Shown in pieces: positions 29,907-38,692 of a stretch of 59,584 bases of DNA (positions are counted from its first letter, which is position 1; each line of letters starts with the position of its first letter). The stretch is from Comamonadaceae bacterium 2PF (GTDB lineage Bacteria > Pseudomonadota > Gammaproteobacteria > Burkholderiales > Burkholderiaceae_C). The translations under genes were made by a program, and so were the position numbers. The notes under the pieces were generated by a model that made no database searches, was not told the DNA's origin, and was given only the letters and a program-made list of their open reading frames with translations. Where the stretch lies: the NCBI GenBank assembly GCA_005502875.1, contig SCMV01000022.1:1-59584 (forward strand). Direction: 5' to 3'.

Positions 29907-30168
29907 GGAACAGGACTCCAGGGTGGGGTCGGAAACCGATCGGGTACAGCGTTGTAACGCCCCGCGTGGGGGTGTGTCCGACAGTGACAACCCTTGGTCC
30001 GTCCTTCTGGGGGAACCGGGTGCCCCGTGCGGCACCCGATCATCATGCCGCCAATTCCACCCTGCAATTGTCACCAGCCGGAAAGTGACCACGGCAGCGG
30101 TCAAAAATGACCCCGCCCCCCTCACCCACAGGCCGGGGATAACCCTGATTCCGCCCTGGCGCGCGCGG

Positions 30169-31287
30169 TCAAGCCAGGACGAGGTTGTCCCGGTGGATGA
30201 TTTCGGGCTCGTTGACAAAGCCCAGGCGGGCCTCGATCTCGGCCGACGGGCGGCGCACCAGCAGGCGCGCTTCGGAACTGGCGTAATTGGCCAAGCCACG
30301 CGCGATGTCCTCGCCGCGCAGGTTGCGCACGGCGATGACGTCGCCGCGGTGGAAATCACCCAGCACCTCGACCATGCCGATGGGCAGCAGGCTGGCGCCG
30401 CCCTCGAGCAGGCGGGTGGCCGCGCCTTCGTCGACCACGACGGCGCCGCGCAGTTGCAGGTGGTCGGCCATCCACTGCTTGCGGGCGGTGACCTTCTGCG
30501 TGGCCGCCACAAACAGCGAACCGATGGACTCGCCTTGAGCCAGCCGCACGAGCACGTCGCTCTCGCGGCCCCAGGCGATGACGGTGGAGGCCCCGCTGCG
30601 CGCGGCGCGCTTGGCGGCCAGCACTTTGGTGATCATGCCGCCGGTGCCCACGCTGGAGCCGGCACCACCGGCCATGCGCTCTAGCTCCGGGTCACCCGCG
30701 GTGCAGACGTCGATGAAGCGGGCGGCCGGGTCCTTGCGCGGGTCGGCGCTGTACAGGCCCTTCTGGTCGGTGAGAATGACCAGCGCATCGGCTTCGACCA
30801 GGTTGGCCACCAGGGCGCCCAGGGTGTCGTTGTCACCGAACTTGATCTCGTCGGTGACCACGGTGTCGTTCTCGTTGATGACCGGCACGACCTTGTGCGT
30901 CAGCAGCGTCAGCAACGTGGTGCGGGCATTGAGGTAGCGCTCGCGGTCGGCCAGGTCGGCGTGGGTGAGCAGCACCTGCGCGCTGCCCATGCCATGCGAG
31001 CGCAGCTGGGTTTCGTACATCTGCGCCAGGCCCATCTGGCCGACGGCGGCAGCGGCCTGCAACTCGTGCAGCTCTTTCGGGCGGGTGGTCCAGCCCAGGC
31101 GTTTCATGCCTTCGGCGATGGCGCCGCTGGAGACCATGATGACTTCGCGGCCGTCGGCGGCCAGCGCGGCCATCTGACGGCACCAGTTGCCAATGGCCTC
31201 GGCGTCAACGCCTTTGCCTTCGTTCGTGACCAGGCTGGAGCCCACCTTCACGACGATGCGGCGGGCGTGCTTCAGGGTGTCGCTCAT
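30169..31287 (-). CDS. proB: Glutamate 5-kinase
   Basis: ProB phosphorylates glutamate in the first step of proline synthesis. The 372-aa product has an amino-acid-kinase domain ([32 protein letters not shown]) and a C-terminal PUA domain of about 95 aa, the normal proteobacterial layout. The start overlaps the obg stop by 4 bp (ATGA), so the two genes are coupled. proA is not in the window. Confidence 0.96.
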   Translation of the reverse strand: MSDTLKHARRIVVKVGSSLVTNEGKGVDAEAIGNWCRQMAALAADGREVIMVSSGAIAEGMKRLGWTTRPKELHELQAAAAVGQMGLAQMYETQLRSHGMGSAQVLLTHADLADRERYLNARTTLLTLLTHKVVPVINENDTVVTDEIKFGDNDTLGALVANLVEADALVILTDQKGLYSADPRKDPAARFIDVCTAGDPELERMAGGAGSSVGTGGMITKVLAAKRAARSGASTVIAWGRESDVLVRLAQGESIGSLFVAATQKVTARKQWMADHLQLRGAVVVDEGAATRLLEGGASLLPIGMVEVLGDFHRGDVIAVRNLRGEDIARGLANYASSEARLLVRRPSAEIEARLGFVNEPEIIHRDNLVLA

Positions 31288-32720
31288 GAGCGCTTGGCCT
31301 TCTTCGCGGGTGCAGCCTTCTTCGCGGGTGCAGCCTTCTTCGCAGGTGCAGCCTTCTTCGCAGGTGCGGCCTTCTTCGCGGGTGCAGCCTTCTTCGCGGG
31401 TGCAGCCTTCTTCGCGGGTGCAGCCTTCTTCGCGGGTGCAGCCTTCTTCGCGGGTGCAGCCTTCTTCGCGGGTGCAGCCTTCTTCGCAGGTGCAGCCTTC
31501 TTCGCAGGTGCGGCCTTCTTCGCAGGTGCGGCCTTCTTCGCGGGCGCGGCCTTCTTCGCGGGTGCGGCCTTCTTCTTGGCGGCGGCCTTGGGCTTGACCA
31601 GGGCTTCGATGTCGGCGTCGTACTTCACGCCGTGCTGGGCCAGGAGCTCCGCGCCCGTGGGCAGCGACGCCTCGACGTCAAAGCGCACGTCGGACTCTTC
31701 GTGGTGCTCCTGCATGCTGGCGACGTGCTGGTAGATGGTCTGCACCAGCTTCTCGCAGCCTTCACGCGTGAGCGCCGAGATCTGGAAGACGGGCCCCTTC
31801 CAGCCGTAGCGGCGCACGAAGTCCACCACGCGGCCGACGCGCTCTTCTTCCGGGATCATGTCCAGCTTGTTGAGCACCAGCCAGCGAGGCTTGTTGAACA
31901 GCTCTTCGTCGTAGATTTTCAGTTCGTTGACGATGGCGCGCGCCTGTTTGACCGGGTCGACGTCGTCGTCGAACGGGGCCAGGTCAACCACGTGCAGCAG
32001 CACGCGGGTGCGCTGCAGGTGGCGCAGGAAGAGGTGACCCAGGCCGGCGCCTTCCGAAGCGCCTTCGATCAAGCCAGGGATGTCGGCGACGACGAAGCTC
32101 TTTTCAGGGCCGACGCGCACCACGCCCAGGTTGGGGTGCAGCGTGGTGAAGGGGTAGTCGGCGATCTTGGGGCGGGCGTTCGAGATGGCGGTGATCAGCG
32201 TGGACTTGCCGGCGTTGGGCATGCCCAAGAGGCCCACGTCGGCCAGCACGCGCAGCTCGAGCTTGAGCTTGAAGAGCTCGCCGGGCCAGCCCAGCGTCTT
32301 CTTGCGCGGGGCGCGGTTGGTAGCGGTTTTGTAGTGCAGGTTGCCGAAGCCGCCGTCGCCGCCCTTGGCGAGCAGGCGCTTTTCGCCGTGCTCGAGCAGC
32401 TCGATCATCACCTCGTCGGTTTCGGCATTGCGGATGATGGTGCCCACCGGCATGCGCAGGGTGATGTCCGGGCCGGCCGCGCCGAACTGGTCGGAGCCGC
32501 GGCCCTGCTCGCCGTTGCGCGCCTCGTGGCGGCGCGCGTAGCGGTAGTCGATCAGGGTGTTGATGTTGCGGTCGGCCTCGACGTAGACGTGGCCGCCGCG
32601 CCCGCCGTTGCCGCCGTTGGGGCCGCCGAAGGGGATGAACTTTTCGCGACGGAAGCTGATGCAACCGCTGCCACCGTTGCCGGCGGCCACATCAATGGTG
32701 GCTTCATCGACGAATTTCAT
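31284..32720 (-). CDS. obg: GTPase Obg/CgtA with long AAPAKK repeat tail
   Basis: Obg is a ribosome-associated GTPase in large-subunit assembly and the stringent response. The 478-aa product has the glycine-rich Obg fold (1-158), the G domain with P-loop [17 protein letters not shown] and NKLD, then a tail beginning near [14 protein letters not shown]. The last 100 or so residues consist of about 15 AAPAKK units plus KAKRS, a highly basic histone-H1-like tail in place of the usual acidic or short C-terminus. The ATG is at 32720. The tail may bind RNA or polyphosphate, which is inference. It has its own upstream region after a terminator, and overlaps proB. Confidence 0.95.
   Translation of the reverse strand: MKFVDEATIDVAAGNGGSGCISFRREKFIPFGGPNGGNGGRGGHVYVEADRNINTLIDYRYARRHEARNGEQGRGSDQFGAAGPDITLRMPVGTIIRNAETDEVMIELLEHGEKRLLAKGGDGGFGNLHYKTATNRAPRKKTLGWPGELFKLKLELRVLADVGLLGMPNAGKSTLITAISNARPKIADYPFTTLHPNLGVVRVGPEKSFVVADIPGLIEGASEGAGLGHLFLRHLQRTRVLLHVVDLAPFDDDVDPVKQARAIVNELKIYDEELFNKPRWLVLNKLDMIPEEERVGRVVDFVRRYGWKGPVFQISALTREGCEKLVQTIYQHVASMQEHHEESDVRFDVEASLPTGAELLAQHGVKYDADIEALVKPKAAAKKKAAPAKKAAPAKKAAPAKKAAPAKKAAPAKKAAPAKKAAPAKKAAPAKKAAPAKKAAPAKKAAPAKKAAPAKKAAPAKKAAPAKKAAPAKKAKRS
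31300..31569 (-). repeat. Tandem array of an 18-bp unit, about 15 copies, in obg
   Basis: On the plus strand TTCTTCGCGGGTGCAGCC repeats every 18 bp from 31300 to 31569, with G/A and A/G changes at two positions. Each unit encodes AAPAKK on the minus strand. Copy-number change would keep the frame and lengthen or shorten the tail by six residues at a time. Confidence 0.95.
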
Positions 32721-32843
32721 GGACGTGTCCTGATCGTTTCGGGTTGAGGCGCCGCCCCCTGAGGTCGGCGCAAGGCAGCGGCGATTATCGACGCTGGGTG
32801 CGCATTGCGCGCGGGCCGCGTCAGGGACGCCGCCCGAGAATGA

Positions 32844-32868
32844 CAAAAGCCCCGGCGGACCGGGGCTT
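32844..32868 (-). terminator. Intrinsic terminator between rpmA and obg
   Basis: Reading the minus strand, AAGCCCCGG-TCCG-CCGGGGCTT is a 9-bp stem with a 4-nt loop followed by TTTTGTC. It lies 48 bp after the rpmA stop and 124 bp before the obg start, so ribosomal protein and obg-proB transcription may be partly separated. A GATAAT at 32789-32784 (minus) downstream of it could be a -10 for obg-proB, though no clear -35 is seen. Confidence 0.8.
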
Positions 32869-32916
32869 CGGGGTGTCGCCAGCGCCACCGGGGCACATGG
32901 CGACAGGGACTGAACA

Positions 32917-33174
32917 TCAGACCGGGGTGACGACCACGGTCTTGCGGTTCAGGGGGCCCTTCACGGCGAAGGACACGGTGCCATCGACCAGCGCGAACAG
33001 GCTGTGGTCGCGACCGGTGCCGACGTTGGGGCCAGCGTGGAAGCGGGTGCCGCGTTGACGAACGATGATCGAGCCAGCGGAGATCACTTGACCGCCGTAG
33101 ACCTTCACACCCAGCATCTTCGGTTGGGAGTCACGGCCGTTCCGCGTGGAACCGCCGCCTTTTTTCTGTGCCAT
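32917..33174 (-). CDS. rpmA: 50S ribosomal protein L27
   Basis: The 85-aa protein starts [19 protein letters not shown], the typical L27 N-terminus near the peptidyl-transferase centre, and continues with [22 protein letters not shown]. It lies 40 bp after rplU in the usual rplU-rpmA pair. Confidence 0.98.
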   Translation of the reverse strand: MAQKKGGGSTRNGRDSQPKMLGVKVYGGQVISAGSIIVRQRGTRFHAGPNVGTGRDHSLFALVDGTVSFAVKGPLNRKTVVVTPV

Positions 33175-33214
33175 GGAATTGCTCCTGTAGCTTTGGGCAG
33201 TGGGACGGGACGGA

Positions 33215-33526
33215 TCAGCCGTTCACGGAGCTGATTTCCAGCTCGGTGAAGTTTTGACGGTGACCTTGGCGCTTCTGGTAGTGCTTGCGGCGACGCATCT
33301 TAAAGATGCGGACCTTGTCGTGGCGACCGTGGGAGACCACGGTTGCCTTGACGGTTGCGCCAGCCACCAGGGGCGTGCCGACCTTGAGTTCAGCGCCGGT
33401 GCCGACTGCCAGAACTTGATCGATCACGATCTCTTGGCCAACGTCCGCAGCAATCTGTTCTACTTTGATCTTTTCGCCAGCAGCAACTTTGTATTGCTTG
33501 CCGCCGGTTTTTATGACCGCGTACAT
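33215..33526 (-). CDS. rplU: 50S ribosomal protein L21
   Basis: The 103-aa protein has the full L21 sequence pattern: [14 protein letters not shown] at the start, then the [16 protein letters not shown] basic block near the C-terminus. The ATG at 33526 is set by homology. A consensus-like promoter lies about 143 bp upstream, inside the end of the patatin gene. Confidence 0.98.
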   Translation of the reverse strand: MYAVIKTGGKQYKVAAGEKIKVEQIAADVGQEIVIDQVLAVGTGAELKVGTPLVAGATVKATVVSHGRHDKVRIFKMRRRKHYQKRQGHRQNFTELEISSVNG

Positions 33527-33652
33527 GTTGAGACCTTTCAGGAAAAGAGCTTGGATCTTCGCGCGATGTGAAACCGCATGACATTGCGGCCCCAGCGCCA
33601 CTGCCAGCGCGTGCGAAACCCAAACAGGTACCGACACGTTTTGACGGGCAAA

Positions 33653-35026
33653 TTACGCGAAGCTCGCGACTCTAGCCTGACTCTGGCTGGCTGTCAAGCC
33701 AGGGGGATCGAGATCGCCCCAGGCGCTGGGCGAGCCTTCGCCACCTTCCGAGGCATCCGCTCCCTGTCCCCAGCCGAAGAAGCTCACCACCTCCTCGCGC
33801 TTGGCCAGGGCGTCGGTGAAACCCAGGTGGATGAGCTCACGGGTGAAGGACGACTCGAACAGCAGGTAGCTGGCCAGGGCCGTGCCACGGGCGCTGCGGC
33901 CTGTGCCGTAGACACCCACGGCACGCAGCATGGCCCGCACCGCAGGCGGCAGCGCCCACAGGTGGCGCGCGGCGATGTCGTCGATGCGCTGGCTGGGTGC
34001 GATCACCAGGATGTCGACCGGGCGCAACTGCGTCTGCTCGCGCTGCTCGGGCGTGAGCAACTTGAGCGTGCTGTTGACGCGCTGCATGCGCTCGATGTCC
34101 ACGGCCAGCGCGTCCAGGAAGATGCTGGACATGGCGTGGCCGGCGATCTGTGCCAGGTTGGGGTACTCGCTGGCCATCGGCCGCTCGGCCTGCGGCTCGT
34201 GCAGGCGGCCGGCGCCCACCACGAGGATGCGGTCCGCCCCCAGGTGAATGGCCGGGGAGATGGGCGCGGCCTGGCGCATGGAGCCATCACCCAGGTAGTG
34301 CGGACGCCCCTGCACGTCGAGTTTGACGGCCGGGAAGACGAAGGGGATGGCCGACGACGCCATGAGGTGGTCGAGCGTGAGCCGCTCGCGTACGGCCAAG
34401 CGCTGCGAGCGCGTCCAGGGCTCGATGGGCTCGGCGCTGTCGTAGTAAGTGACGTGCTCGCCGCTGGTGTAGCTCGAACCCGTGACCGCCACCGCGTCCA
34501 GGTGGCCTTTGGCCATCAGGTCAGGCAGGCGGCCCATGTCGAACAGGTGGGGAAGCAGCTCACGCAGGGGTTCGTTGTCGAGCAGGGAGCGCGGCCGGGC
34601 ACGGCGCCAGCGCGCCACGGCCCAACCCAGCGAGAACAGGGTCAGCCATTTGGCGCCGCTCTGGATGACGCCAAAGGAGTCGGAGCGGTAGACCTGCTCG
34701 GTGCGGAAGTCACGCCAGACCTCGACCATGGCGCGCAGGGCCAGGTCGTAGTGGTCGGCCCGACTGGCCAGGGCCATGGCGTTGAGCGCACCAGCCGAGG
34801 TGCCGCAGATGATGCGAAAGGGGCTGGTGCGGCGCTTTTCGCCCGCGTCGCGGCGGATCAGCTGCAAGGCCTGGAGCACGCCCACCTGGTAGGCGGCGCG
34901 CGCGCCCCCCCCGGTCAGGATCAGTGCGGTCTTGTCGGGCTTGCTCATGGCTGCTGCGTTGGACGAAGTCGGTGCGCCTGACTGCAAATTAGCAGGATCG
35001 TTGGGGTGAGGTGCGCTGGTGGACAT
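33653..35026 (-). CDS. Patatin-like phospholipase
   Basis: About 457 aa. Patatin motifs are all present: the oxyanion loop GGGARAAYQ, the nucleophile GTSAG, and the catalytic Asp in LGDGSMRQ. Enzymes of this group hydrolyse phospholipids or other acyl esters; the long C-terminal part (about 200 aa, with QLRPVDILVIAPSQRIDD) resembles the bacterial DUF3336-free subgroup. No signal peptide is visible. The ATG at 35026 gives a Pro/Ser-rich leader of 26 aa; the ATG at 34948 directly before KPDKTALILTGG is equally possible. It ends over the rplU promoter. Confidence 0.85.
   Translation of the reverse strand: MSTSAPHPNDPANLQSGAPTSSNAAAMSKPDKTALILTGGGARAAYQVGVLQALQLIRRDAGEKRRTSPFRIICGTSAGALNAMALASRADHYDLALRAMVEVWRDFRTEQVYRSDSFGVIQSGAKWLTLFSLGWAVARWRRARPRSLLDNEPLRELLPHLFDMGRLPDLMAKGHLDAVAVTGSSYTSGEHVTYYDSAEPIEPWTRSQRLAVRERLTLDHLMASSAIPFVFPAVKLDVQGRPHYLGDGSMRQAAPISPAIHLGADRILVVGAGRLHEPQAERPMASEYPNLAQIAGHAMSSIFLDALAVDIERMQRVNSTLKLLTPEQREQTQLRPVDILVIAPSQRIDDIAARHLWALPPAVRAMLRAVGVYGTGRSARGTALASYLLFESSFTRELIHLGFTDALAKREEVVSFFGWGQGADASEGGEGSPSAWGDLDPPGLTASQSQARVASFA
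33669..33697 (-). promoter_or_regulatory. Sigma-70 promoter for rplU-rpmA inside the patatin gene end
   Basis: On the minus strand: TTGACA (33697-33692), a 17-bp spacer, TAGAGT (33674-33669). The -35 is perfect and the -10 matches 4 of 6. It lies within the last 15 codons of the upstream gene and gives a leader of about 135 nt before rplU at 33526. Confidence 0.75.
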
Positions 35027-35063
35027 CTCTGGGCACCGCGAAACGGCAATCCTTGGCAGCGCC

Positions 35064-35969
35064 TCACCAGCCGCAGGCCGAGTCGGCACCGGGTTGTCCC
35101 AGGCCGTAGAGCTGCTGCAGGGTGGTCCAGGCCTCGTCAGCGGTCTCGACGAAGCGGAACAGGTGCACGTCCTCCGGGCTGATCATGCCGGTCTCGACCA
35201 GGTGGTCGAAATTGATGAGCTTGGTCCAGAACTCGCGCCCGAACAGCAGCACGGGGCGCTTGCGGCACTTGCCGGTCTGGATCAGGGTCAGCGTCTCGAA
35301 GAGTTCATCGAGCGTGCCGAAGCCACCGGGGAAGCACACCAGCGCCACCGAGCGCATGAGGAAGTGCATCTTGCGCAGCGCGAAGTAGTGGAACTGGAAG
35401 CACAGCTTGGGCGTGATGTAGGGGTTGGGCTCTTGCTCGTGGGGCAGCACGATGTTCAGGCCGATGCTCTTGCCCCCGACCTCGTGCGCGCCACGGTTGC
35501 CCGCCTCCATGATGCCGGGGCCACCGCCAGTGACCACGTAGATCGGGTGCTCCAGGCGGGCCGAGTGCTCGGTGACCAGGCTGGCGAAACGGCGGGCCTC
35601 TTCGTAGAAGCGCGACATGCCCAGGTGGCGCTTGGCGGCGCGGATGGCCTGCTCGCGCGCGCTGCCAGGTGGCAGGGCTTCGGCGTCGTCGAGTTGAGCC
35701 TGAGCGACATCGGCCGGCTGGATGCGGGCGCTGCCGAACACGACGATGGTCGACTCGATGTTCTCTTCCCGCTGGATCAGCTCGGGCTTGAGCAGCTCCA
35801 GCTGCATGCGCACCGGACGCATCTCCGGGTCGAGCAGGAAGTCGGTGTCGGTGAAGGCCAGCGCGTAGCTGCTGTCCGGGCCGCCGTACAGCGGCGACTT
35901 CGATGCGGCCTCGGCGTCCTGGCCGGCGGTAGGGAAATTGCGTTCCCGCAGTTCCGTGGGGTTGTTCAT
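35064..35969 (-). CDS. LOG-family protein (TIGR00730-type nucleotide-binding Rossmann protein)
   Basis: The 301-aa protein has the LOG core with the GGGPGIMEAGN and PGGFGTLDELFE motifs, the latter with the catalytic Glu. Such proteins hydrolyse nucleoside 5'-monophosphates to the base and ribose 5-phosphate; the plant cytokinin-activating LOG is one branch. The N-terminal 75 aa (about 1-75) are an extension typical of the larger bacterial members. Substrate is not determinable from sequence. It sits 37 bp before the patatin gene on the same strand. Confidence 0.85.
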   Translation of the reverse strand: MNNPTELRERNFPTAGQDAEAASKSPLYGGPDSSYALAFTDTDFLLDPEMRPVRMQLELLKPELIQREENIESTIVVFGSARIQPADVAQAQLDDAEALPPGSAREQAIRAAKRHLGMSRFYEEARRFASLVTEHSARLEHPIYVVTGGGPGIMEAGNRGAHEVGGKSIGLNIVLPHEQEPNPYITPKLCFQFHYFALRKMHFLMRSVALVCFPGGFGTLDELFETLTLIQTGKCRKRPVLLFGREFWTKLINFDHLVETGMISPEDVHLFRFVETADEAWTTLQQLYGLGQPGADSACGW

Positions 35970-36112
35970 GCTGACGATCCTGGCTTGCCCCTTGAAGGGA
36001 CCTGAAGACCAGTATGGGCCGATGTCATCGGCCTCAGGCGCAGAAAAGGCCGATCAAGGGGGCGGAGTTGCTCGGACGCGACTGATGGGCGAGTGAGACG
36101 CCCAGCGCGCGC

Positions 36113-36916
36113 TCAGGCCGATGCCAAGGCCGGCGTCGGGTGATCGCCCCCGCAGACCGGGCAGCCTGGCTGGCGCTTGACTCGCAGGCGGGTGACGCTG
36201 CCGTCGCGGCCGTCGACCATCTGCAGGATGCCGCAGAGCGAGCGGTGGCCCGAGGCGGAGCCGTCGACACCCGTCAGGCCGGCCAGCAGGCGAATGGCCT
36301 CACCCGCCTGCATGACGCCCATTTGGCCAACCAGGGGCGCGAACACCCCCATGAGCGCACAGCGGGTCTCCTCAGGAGCGGGCTCGGGCGGAAAGAGGCA
36401 GGCGTAGCAGGGGCTGCTCGGGTCACGGGGGTCGAAGACGCTGATCTGGCCGTCCCACCGCAGGGCCGAGGCCGAGACCAAGGGCACGCCAGCGGCCCAG
36501 GCTGCGCGGTTGATGCGCTGCCGCGTGGCAAAGGCGTCGGTGCAGTCGAGCACCACGTCAGCGCCCGGCAGGTGGGCGGCCAGCCAGGCGTCATCGGCGG
36601 CTTGCGCAAAGGTGTGCACGCACACGTCGGGGTTGAGCGCAGCCAATGTGCGAGCGGCTGACTCGACCTTGGGCTGGCCAACGCTGGCCGTGGTGTGCGC
36701 GACCTGGCGTTGCAGGTTGCTGAACTCGACGGTGTCGGGGTCGGCCACGGTGATGCGACCCACGCCGGCCGCAGCCAGGTACATGAGGGCCGGCGCGCCG
36801 AGCCCGCCCGCGCCGATCACGACGGCGTGCGCACGCATCAACCGCTCCTGGGCTGCTTCGGACCATTCGTCGAGCAGCAGGTGGCGGCTGTAGCGGAGTT
36901 CCTGTTCGTCCTGCAC
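36113..36916 (-). CDS. MoeB/ThiF/HesA-family adenylyltransferase
   Basis: The 267-aa E1-like enzyme adenylates the C-terminal glycine of a ubiquitin-like sulfur carrier (MoaD or ThiS). It shows RYSRHLLLDEW at the start, nucleotide-binding VIGAGGLGAPALMYL, DPDTVEFSNLQRQ, DCTDAF, and two zinc CxxC pairs (CYAC, CPVC). No rhodanese domain follows. The position next to ctpA is common in Burkholderiales. Whether it serves molybdopterin or thiamine synthesis cannot be decided here; the Mo-hydroxylase at 51-54 kb shows that the cell makes Mo cofactor. Confidence 0.87.
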   Translation of the reverse strand: MQDEQELRYSRHLLLDEWSEAAQERLMRAHAVVIGAGGLGAPALMYLAAAGVGRITVADPDTVEFSNLQRQVAHTTASVGQPKVESAARTLAALNPDVCVHTFAQAADDAWLAAHLPGADVVLDCTDAFATRQRINRAAWAAGVPLVSASALRWDGQISVFDPRDPSSPCYACLFPPEPAPEETRCALMGVFAPLVGQMGVMQAGEAIRLLAGLTGVDGSASGHRSLCGILQMVDGRDGSVTRLRVKRQPGCPVCGGDHPTPALASA

Positions 36917-36964
36917 GGTGGGCCAACCGGGGCCCGACCGCAGTCGGGCCGCTCGGCGAAGGGG

Positions 36965-38518
36965 TCAGCGGGCGCTGGCGGGTGCCGAGGCGGGCGCAGG
37001 CACAACAGGCGCGGCAGGCACAACAGGTGCGGCAGGCGCCACCGGTGCGGAGGCGGCCGACGAAGCGGCGGCGGCGCCTTCGGCCTTGCGCTCGGTCATG
37101 GTCTTGGAGACCGTCACGGGCTTGCCTTGCAGCTTGTTGAGCGCCTGCCGCAGCGGGAAGTCCTCGGGGCTGCCGAACTCGGGCAGGGGCTTGGGCGCAT
37201 CGGCCTTCTTGCCGTTGCCGTTGCCGTTGCTGGCCTCTTCGAGCTTCTTGATGGCTTCCTCGCGGGCCTTCTCGCGGGCGGCGTCTTTTTCTTCCTTGCC
37301 CTGACCGGAGGTGATGTGCTTTTCCAGGTCGGCTTCGCGCACGCGCAGCGCGGCGTAGACGTTGCCGTCTTCGGTTTCGTCGATCATGACATCGGGCACG
37401 ATGCCGCGGGCCTGGATGGAGCGGCCGCTCGGGGTGTAGTAGCGCGCCGTGGTGATTTTCAGCGCGGTTTCGGCGGTGAGCTGGCGCACGGTCTGAACCG
37501 AGCCCTTGCCGAAGGTCTGACCACCCAGGATCGCGGCGCGGTTGTGGTCCTGCAAGGCACCGGCGACGATTTCAGAGGCCGAGGCCGAGCCTTCGTTGAC
37601 CAGCACCACCAGGGGCACGGTCTTGATGGCGATCGGCAGCTTGGCCAGCGGGTCGGAGCCAAAGCGGCGGGTGTAGTCCTCGGGGCGGGCCTTGAAGATG
37701 GCCTTGGATTCGGGCAGCTGGCCGTTGGTGGACACAACGGTCACGTCCCTGGGCAGGAAGGCCGCCGAGATGGCGATGGCGCCTTCGAGCAAGCCGCCCG
37801 GGTCGTTGCGCAAATCGAGCACCAGGCCCTTGAGCTTGGGGTCTTCTTTGTAGAGGGCGTTGACCTTGGTGACGAAGTCTTCGACGGTGCGGTCCTGGAA
37901 CTGGCTGACGCGGATCCAGCCGTAGCCAGGCTCGATGACCTTGGCGCGCACCGACTGCACGCGGATCTCCTCGCGCACGATGGTGACGGGGAAGCTGCGG
38001 TTCTCGCTCTTGCGGAAGATGGTGAGCACGACCTTGGTGCTGGGCTCGCCGCGCATGCGCTTGACGGCCTGGTCCATGGTCAGGCCCTTGACGAAGGTGT
38101 CGTCGATCTTGGTGATGAGGTCACCGCTCTTGAGGCCAGCTCGGAAAGCCGGGGAGCCTTCGATCGGGGAGACGATCTTGACCAGGCCGTCTTCCATGCC
38201 GATCTCGATGCCCACGCCGACGAACTTGCCGGTGGTGCCTTCGCGGAATTCCTTGAACGTGGTCTTGTCGAAGTAGACCGAGTGCGGATCCAGCCCGGAG
38301 ACCATGCCGCCGATGGCGTCGCTGATGAGTTTTTTCTCGTCAACGGGCTCGACGTAATCGGTTTTGATCATGCCGAAGACCGCCGCGAGCTGCTGCATTT
38401 CTTCCAAGGGCAGGGGCGAGACCGTGTTGCGCGCGGTCGCGCCAAATTGCAGGGTGGTCAGGCCGCCAGCGAGCGCGCCCAGCGCAACCCAGCCGGCAAT
38501 CTTGAGTTTGGAAGTCAT
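36965..38518 (-). CDS. ctpA: Carboxy-terminal processing peptidase (S41, CtpA type)
   Basis: 517 aa with an N-terminal signal or anchor (about 5-25), the PDZ domain (VGVGIEIGMEDG to about residue 185), and the S41 catalytic core with the nucleophile Ser in NEGSASASEI and the Lys in FGKGSVQTV. It cleaves proteins at the C-terminus in the periplasm. The tail (about 120 aa) is low-complexity: charged AREKAREE, then NGNGNG, then Ala/Pro repeats that include two copies of an 18-bp unit at 36999-37034. The ATG at 38518 is chosen where the signal-like segment begins. Confidence 0.92.
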   Translation of the reverse strand: MTSKLKIAGWVALGALAGGLTTLQFGATARNTVSPLPLEEMQQLAAVFGMIKTDYVEPVDEKKLISDAIGGMVSGLDPHSVYFDKTTFKEFREGTTGKFVGVGIEIGMEDGLVKIVSPIEGSPAFRAGLKSGDLITKIDDTFVKGLTMDQAVKRMRGEPSTKVVLTIFRKSENRSFPVTIVREEIRVQSVRAKVIEPGYGWIRVSQFQDRTVEDFVTKVNALYKEDPKLKGLVLDLRNDPGGLLEGAIAISAAFLPRDVTVVSTNGQLPESKAIFKARPEDYTRRFGSDPLAKLPIAIKTVPLVVLVNEGSASASEIVAGALQDHNRAAILGGQTFGKGSVQTVRQLTAETALKITTARYYTPSGRSIQARGIVPDVMIDETEDGNVYAALRVREADLEKHITSGQGKEEKDAAREKAREEAIKKLEEASNGNGNGKKADAPKPLPEFGSPEDFPLRQALNKLQGKPVTVSKTMTERKAEGAAAASSAASAPVAPAAPVVPAAPVVPAPASAPASAR

Positions 38519-38692
38519 GGCAGGAGTGAGGCCCACGTTCACGGTGTGGGAGGCAGTATAGGGTGTGGCAAGTGCCTTGCGCAGGCGATCAGGCTGCTTG
38601 TCACGGCCCAGATGCAGGGATTGCCCGCGATTGAATCGAATCAACGACAGGCTGCGCAGGTCACAGGTGCCCCAGCGCGTTCGGACAGGGGC

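Noticed and set aside
30017-30038. Perfect 8-bp inverted repeat CGGGTGCC/GGCACCCG downstream of proB
   Set aside because: No T-tract on either strand and 130 bp from the proB stop, so I do not call it a terminator.
31300-31569. Regular array resembling a CRISPR
   Set aside because: Units are contiguous 18-mers without spacers and stay in the obg reading frame.
30895-31734. Plus-strand frame with a repeating FFAGAA peptide
   Set aside because: It is the reverse reading of the obg AAPAKK repeat; the obg frame continues from an intact G domain.
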